Shown here in pieces: positions 61,000 to 64,000 of a stretch of DNA of 64,000 bases (the stretch's first letter is position 1; the number at the start of each line of letters is the position of its first letter). A program made the position numbers and the translations under genes. The notes beneath the pieces are model-generated. The model worked only from the letters and a program-made list of their open reading frames with translations. It did no database searches and had not been told where the DNA came from. Source of the DNA: an uncultured Eubacteriales bacterium (GTDB lineage: Bacteria > Bacillota > Clostridia > Oscillospirales > CAG-272); the NCBI GenBank assembly GCA_934432675.1, contig CAKRYT010000007.1:1-64000 (forward strand). The letters are read 5' to 3'.

Positions 61000-62667
61000 A
61001 TGAAATCAAGACTGGTCAAGGTGCTTTGCCTGATGCTCGTCCTGGTGATGGTCTTTGCGATGGCAGTCAGCTGTGGCAAAAAAGGCGACAAACCGGCGAA
61101 CAACGGCAGCAATACCGGTAACAACGGAACCACCGGCGGCAGCACCGGCGGTACCACCGGCGGCAATGAACCCTCGGCGGAGACCAAATGGTACGAGTCC
61201 CTCAACTTCGGGGGAAATCAGCTGACCATTCAGCTCTCCGACAACGACACCGACCCCGAACTTCCCGCTGTGAAGGAATACATCCAGGGGCCGGACGACC
61301 GTACCGGCGAGACCGGCGTGGATAAGGTCAAGAACGCCGTCTACGAGCGCAACAACGACGTCAAGAGCAAGAGAAACGGTCTCAACGTCTCGCTCAAATA
61401 CGTCTACACCAAGGTGGAGGGCTACGCCGACTATTGGAGCCACGTGGCACCGGTCCTTGCCTCCTCCGAGGAGAACTACTCCGCCGCTGACGACAAGCCC
61501 GATCTTTACATCGAACTCATGTACGACATGATGAGCGTTGCCTGCGAAAAGGCAGTGTTCGACAACATCCTCAAATACACGAAGAACAACGACGCCGGGC
61601 TCAGCAACTACGTCGGCGGTTACTTCGATATCACCAAGGCCAACGGTTACAACACCGCCCTCATGGATGATATGACGCTGACGAGCAACCGTCAGGTGCT
61701 CCTCGCGAGCGACTACTTCCTGGACGTCATCCGCGCGATGCTGGTCCTGCCCTTCAACCTCAACATCTACAAGACCCTCGCGACCGACGATGCAGACGCC
61801 GCCAAACTGTACGAACTGGTGATGGACGGCAAATGGACCTGGGATCAGCTGATGTCCTACAAGGGCGTTGCCTCCAACTCCGGTCAGGCGACCCTCGAAG
61901 ACACCACCCTGCTCATGGCGGTGGCGAACGGCGGTATGATGGCCTCCGGCCTCCTCTACTCCACCGACTACTCGATCTACCGTCAGAACGGCGATTCCTA
62001 CAAACTGAAAGATACCTGCACCGAATTGCAGGGGCTCTTCAAGACCGCGGCTGACTTTGCACGGACCAGCGGCGTCGTCGTCGTCAAGGGCGAGAGCGCA
62101 GCCGTCACCACGGTGAATGCGAAGTTCGTCTCCGGCGGTGCCCTCTTCGCAACGGTGAACATGCTCGGTATCCTCGAAACCGACGACTTCCAGAAGATGG
62201 AGGCAGGTGCCCTGTCCGTCCTCCCTGTGCCGAAACTGAAAACGACCTACAATTACAGTACGCTGACCAACTCCCGTGCCCGCGTCGGTGCGCTCTCGTA
62301 CCACAGCGCAAACCAGGTGCAGATGTCCGCTTACGTCCAGCTCTCCACCGAGCAGTCCGATACGGTCAAGAAGACCTACTTCCAGGATGCCGTCCGCGGT
62401 AAGTACCTCGCAGGCTCCGGCGCAGGCTCCGTTCTGAACATGATCTACGACAACCTCGGTAACACGAAGAACGCGATCCTCGAAAACCTGATCCTCGCGA
62501 AGGACTGGAACATCGGTAAGGACAACTGCTGGGCACAGCTCATCAAGGTCGATAATCTGACCGGTAACGAAAACATCCAGTCCAAGATGGCGAGCTGCGT
62601 CAGCGCAAAGCAGACCATCCTGAACAACGCAGTTGCCTCCTGGGCAGCCGCCGACCTGGCAGAGTAA
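61000..62667 (+). CDS. solute-binding lipoprotein of the sugar ABC type
   Basis: 555 residues behind TTAAGGAGA. The lipobox AVSC sets the anchor at Cys25. A Gly/Asn/Thr linker of about 30 residues separates it from a family-1-like binding domain (WYESLNFGGNQLTIQLSD onward; LYELVMDGKWTWDQLMSY is a typical internal motif). It has its own promoter and terminator, and no permeases adjoin it, so it is an orphan binding protein. The substrate is unknown. Confidence 0.82.
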   Translation: MKSRLVKVLCLMLVLVMVFAMAVSCGKKGDKPANNGSNTGNNGTTGGSTGGTTGGNEPSAETKWYESLNFGGNQLTIQLSDNDTDPELPAVKEYIQGPDDRTGETGVDKVKNAVYERNNDVKSKRNGLNVSLKYVYTKVEGYADYWSHVAPVLASSEENYSAADDKPDLYIELMYDMMSVACEKAVFDNILKYTKNNDAGLSNYVGGYFDITKANGYNTALMDDMTLTSNRQVLLASDYFLDVIRAMLVLPFNLNIYKTLATDDADAAKLYELVMDGKWTWDQLMSYKGVASNSGQATLEDTTLLMAVANGGMMASGLLYSTDYSIYRQNGDSYKLKDTCTELQGLFKTAADFARTSGVVVVKGESAAVTTVNAKFVSGGALFATVNMLGILETDDFQKMEAGALSVLPVPKLKTTYNYSTLTNSRARVGALSYHSANQVQMSAYVQLSTEQSDTVKKTYFQDAVRGKYLAGSGAGSVLNMIYDNLGNTKNAILENLILAKDWNIGKDNCWAQLIKVDNLTGNENIQSKMASCVSAKQTILNNAVASWAAADLAE

Positions 62668-62699
62668 ACGAGACGTATCCGCTTTTGCGGCAAACGAGA

Positions 62700-62725
62700 A
62701 CACCTCCCTCACGGGAGGTGTTTTT
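62700..62725 (+). terminator. terminator of the binding lipoprotein gene
   Basis: ACACCTCCC (62700-62708) pairs with GGGAGGTGT (62713-62721) around TCAC, then TTTTG. Confidence 0.88.
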
Positions 62726-62831
62726 GTCGTCCCGGGAACGCCCTCCGGCGGACGGGCAGCGGTCGGCACCTCTACCGCGTGCGTACGCGCGCGTACGCCG
62801 ATAATAAGGGAAGAAAACCGATGTGCCGTTA

Positions 62832-62860
62832 TTGACATCGCCCCGACGTTTTGCTATTAT
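62832..62860 (+). promoter_or_regulatory. promoter of the membrane zinc-ribbon gene
   Basis: TTGACA (62832-62837), a 17-base spacer and TATTAT (62855-62860). Confidence 0.75.
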
Positions 62861-62902
62861 ATCCGTGTAAATTCACGTTTTTCAGGAGAGGAAACTTTCG
62901 TC

Positions 62903-63421
62903 ATGAAAAAGATCAACGGCTCGATACGGCGTCTTTTGCTTGCGGCATTCGTTTCGACGGTTTTGTTTGTGGTCGGTATCCCGGCACTGATCATCGGCGC
63001 GACACACACCGATGCCTGGGGCGCGGGCGGTACCGCGCTCATGGTCGCAGGGATCGTCGCGGTCGCGGTCGATTTCTATGCTGCCCCCCTCCTGTGGATC
63101 GCCTACGGCAATCGCCGCACCCTCGCCCGCGTGGTGCTCGGGGTGGAAAAGCAGGGGCTGAACACCGTCGCGCGCCTTGCCTCGCACCTGCGGATCAAGG
63201 AGGACGACGCTCGCGGCTACCTGGATGCCTGCTTTGAAAAGGGCTACCTGGACGACTACGTGCGCGACGGCGATACGATCAGAAAGTTCGTGCCCGAGCA
63301 GGACCCGGACGAGGTGGAGCACGACGTCGAATGCCCGTCCTGCGCGGCGAAGTTCACCTACCGCGGCGCGTCCGGCAAGTGCCCCTACTGCGGCACCGTA
63401 TATCGGACGGAGGAGCACTGA
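62903..63421 (+). CDS. membrane protein with helical and zinc-ribbon domains
   Basis: 172 residues from MKKINGS, behind CAGGAG. Two membrane helices (about 10-33 and 42-67), a winged-helix-like middle (about 75-125, LNTVARLASHLRIKEDDARGYL) and a C-terminal zinc ribbon with CPSC and CPYC knuckles. Similar small proteins occur in Firmicutes without known function. It has its own promoter, and a REP-like hairpin follows it. Confidence 0.7.
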   Translation: MKKINGSIRRLLLAAFVSTVLFVVGIPALIIGATHTDAWGAGGTALMVAGIVAVAVDFYAAPLLWIAYGNRRTLARVVLGVEKQGLNTVARLASHLRIKEDDARGYLDACFEKGYLDDYVRDGDTIRKFVPEQDPDEVEHDVECPSCAAKFTYRGASGKCPYCGTVYRTEEH

Positions 63422-63440
63422 TACAAAATCGTTTTCATTT

Positions 63441-63495
63441 GCGGGGGAGCCTTTTTGAGGAAAAGGCTCCCCCGCGCCCCCTTTCAAAACCTTTT
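63441..63495. repeat. REP-like hairpin element
   Basis: GCGGGGGAGCCTTTT (63441-63455) pairs exactly with AAAAGGCTCCCCCGC (63461-63475), followed by GCCCCCTTTCAAAACCTTTT. The same order of parts occurs at 52873-52945. It may also act as the terminator of the preceding gene. Confidence 0.7.
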
Positions 63496-63588
63496 CCTGT
63501 TTTTCGTGATGGTTGCGCGGGCAACGGAGACCGCGGGCGAAAAAGCGGCGGTGCCGCGCCGCCAAAAACAGAAAAATCCGGAAAAGGC

Positions 63589-63617
63589 TTGACAAAACGG
63601 CAGGCATATGATACAAT
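63589..63617 (+). promoter_or_regulatory. promoter of the lysine-riboswitch transcript
   Basis: TTGACA (63589-63594), a 17-base spacer and TACAAT (63612-63617). Transcription would begin about 15 bases before the aptamer. Confidence 0.78.
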
Positions 63618-63640
63618 GACGCAAAATTGAATAGTCGATT

Positions 63641-63815
63641 CAAAGTTAGAGGCGCGATTGCCATGAGTCAGCACGGCGGAGGGGACCCACCCCGGAGATG
63701 CCGCGCGAAAGGGGCTGTCGCCGAAACGGACCGTTGCCGGGGGGCGGGTCTGTTGGGCGCTGCGGAAACACCGCGGCGACTGTCACAGAATTCTGTGGAG
63801 TGCTACTTCGAGGCG
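63641..63815 (+). promoter_or_regulatory. lysine riboswitch (L box)
   Basis: The conserved blocks appear in order: TTAGAGGCGCGA, ATGAGT, GCGAAAGGGG, TGTCGCCGAA, TTGGGCGCTG, GGCGACTGTCAC and TGTGGAGTGCTACT, as in the five-way junction of the lysine aptamer. A terminator follows at 63852. Lysine should bind and favour termination, shutting off the downstream lipoprotein gene. Confidence 0.88.
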
Positions 63816-63851
63816 ATACTGCACCCGTTTTTCCATGGGCGCGCGTAACGG

Positions 63852-63881
63852 TCGAGGCACTTGCTTCGGCTTTTCTTTTTT
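63852..63881 (+). terminator. expression-platform terminator of the lysine riboswitch
   Basis: TCGAGGCA (63852-63859) pairs with TGCTTCGG (63862-63869), using G-U pairs, and GCTTTTCTTTTTT follows. Confidence 0.7.
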
Positions 63882-63914
63882 GACAGAAATTTTCCCAAAA
63901 AGGAGACGCAACCC

Positions 63915-64000
63915 ATGAAAAGAATTCTCTCGCTCTTCCTCGCCCTCGCCGTACTCACGACTGTCCTGACCCTTGCCGCGTGCGGCAGAAAAGCCGTCGA
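63915..64000 (+). CDS. lipoprotein, 5' end only; probable lysine-related binding protein
   Basis: ATG behind AAGGAGACG; the frame runs off the window after 28 residues. It begins MKRILSLF and has a lipobox TLAAC with Cys23. Under a lysine riboswitch, the likeliest product is the substrate-binding protein of a lysine or basic amino-acid ABC transporter. Only the signal peptide is visible. Confidence 0.7.
   Translation, partial: MKRILSLFLALAVLTTVLTLAACGRKAV

Overview
The window looks like the chromosome of a GC-rich member of the Clostridia, probably gut-associated. The grounds are strong AGGAGG-type ribosome binding sites, a YesM/YesN two-component pair beside LplA/LplB/YtcP-type sugar transport genes, SipW-type signal peptidases, Firmicutes-type c-di-GMP and lysine riboswitches, and many glycoside hydrolases. 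The first ~600 bases are visibly richer in A+T than the rest. The species cannot be named from sequence alone.

Layout. 1-3.2 kb: an AT-rich start, a LexA-type repressor with its own promoter and operator, a small zinc-ribbon protein, a structured attenuator-like leader, a small HTH protein, and a broken GLUG-type surface-protein fragment cut at a perfect inverted repeat. 3.2-19.4 kb: a carbohydrate-use locus with a sensor kinase and AraC-type response regulator, a sugar-binding lipoprotein, two permeases, two further lipoproteins, GH37 (trehalase-like), GH3 and GH31 enzymes and a DUF1189-like membrane protein. No transporter ATPase gene is present, so a shared ATPase elsewhere is likely.

19.5-43.5 kb: the most notable region. 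Two class-I c-di-GMP riboswitches face away from each other around an intact GGDEF diguanylate cyclase gene. The leftward arm (30.8 to 19.5 kb) encodes a degenerate EAL protein, a membrane-anchored TasA/camelysin-like protein, a likely major SipW-dependent subunit, a SipW-like signal peptidase, a membrane-anchored McrB-type AAA+ ATPase, a large DUF2357-like partner, a second SipW-like peptidase, a small coiled-coil protein and an intact EAL phosphodiesterase. The rightward arm (32.6 to 43.5 kb) encodes an 1894-residue and a 1050-residue surface protein and two more SipW-type secreted proteins. I read this as one locus that makes, senses and degrades c-di-GMP and uses it to switch on a secreted surface structure. 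The role of the AAA+/DUF2357 pair in it is unknown and may be new.

43.6-64 kb: a 48-residue small protein; Lgt with a SHOCT tail coupled to a cysteine-rich lipoprotein; a double 2-hydroxyacyl-CoA dehydratase activase with a dehydratase-like partner; a TetR regulator divergent from a flotillin; a GH20 hexosaminidase; an S26 peptidase/PqqD/HprK-like cassette resembling peptide-maturation modules; FucO (lactaldehyde reductase) with an AraC regulator; a sugar nucleotidyltransferase; a solute-binding lipoprotein; a membrane zinc-ribbon protein; and a lysine riboswitch before a lipoprotein gene that runs off the end. No tRNA, rRNA or CRISPR array was seen.
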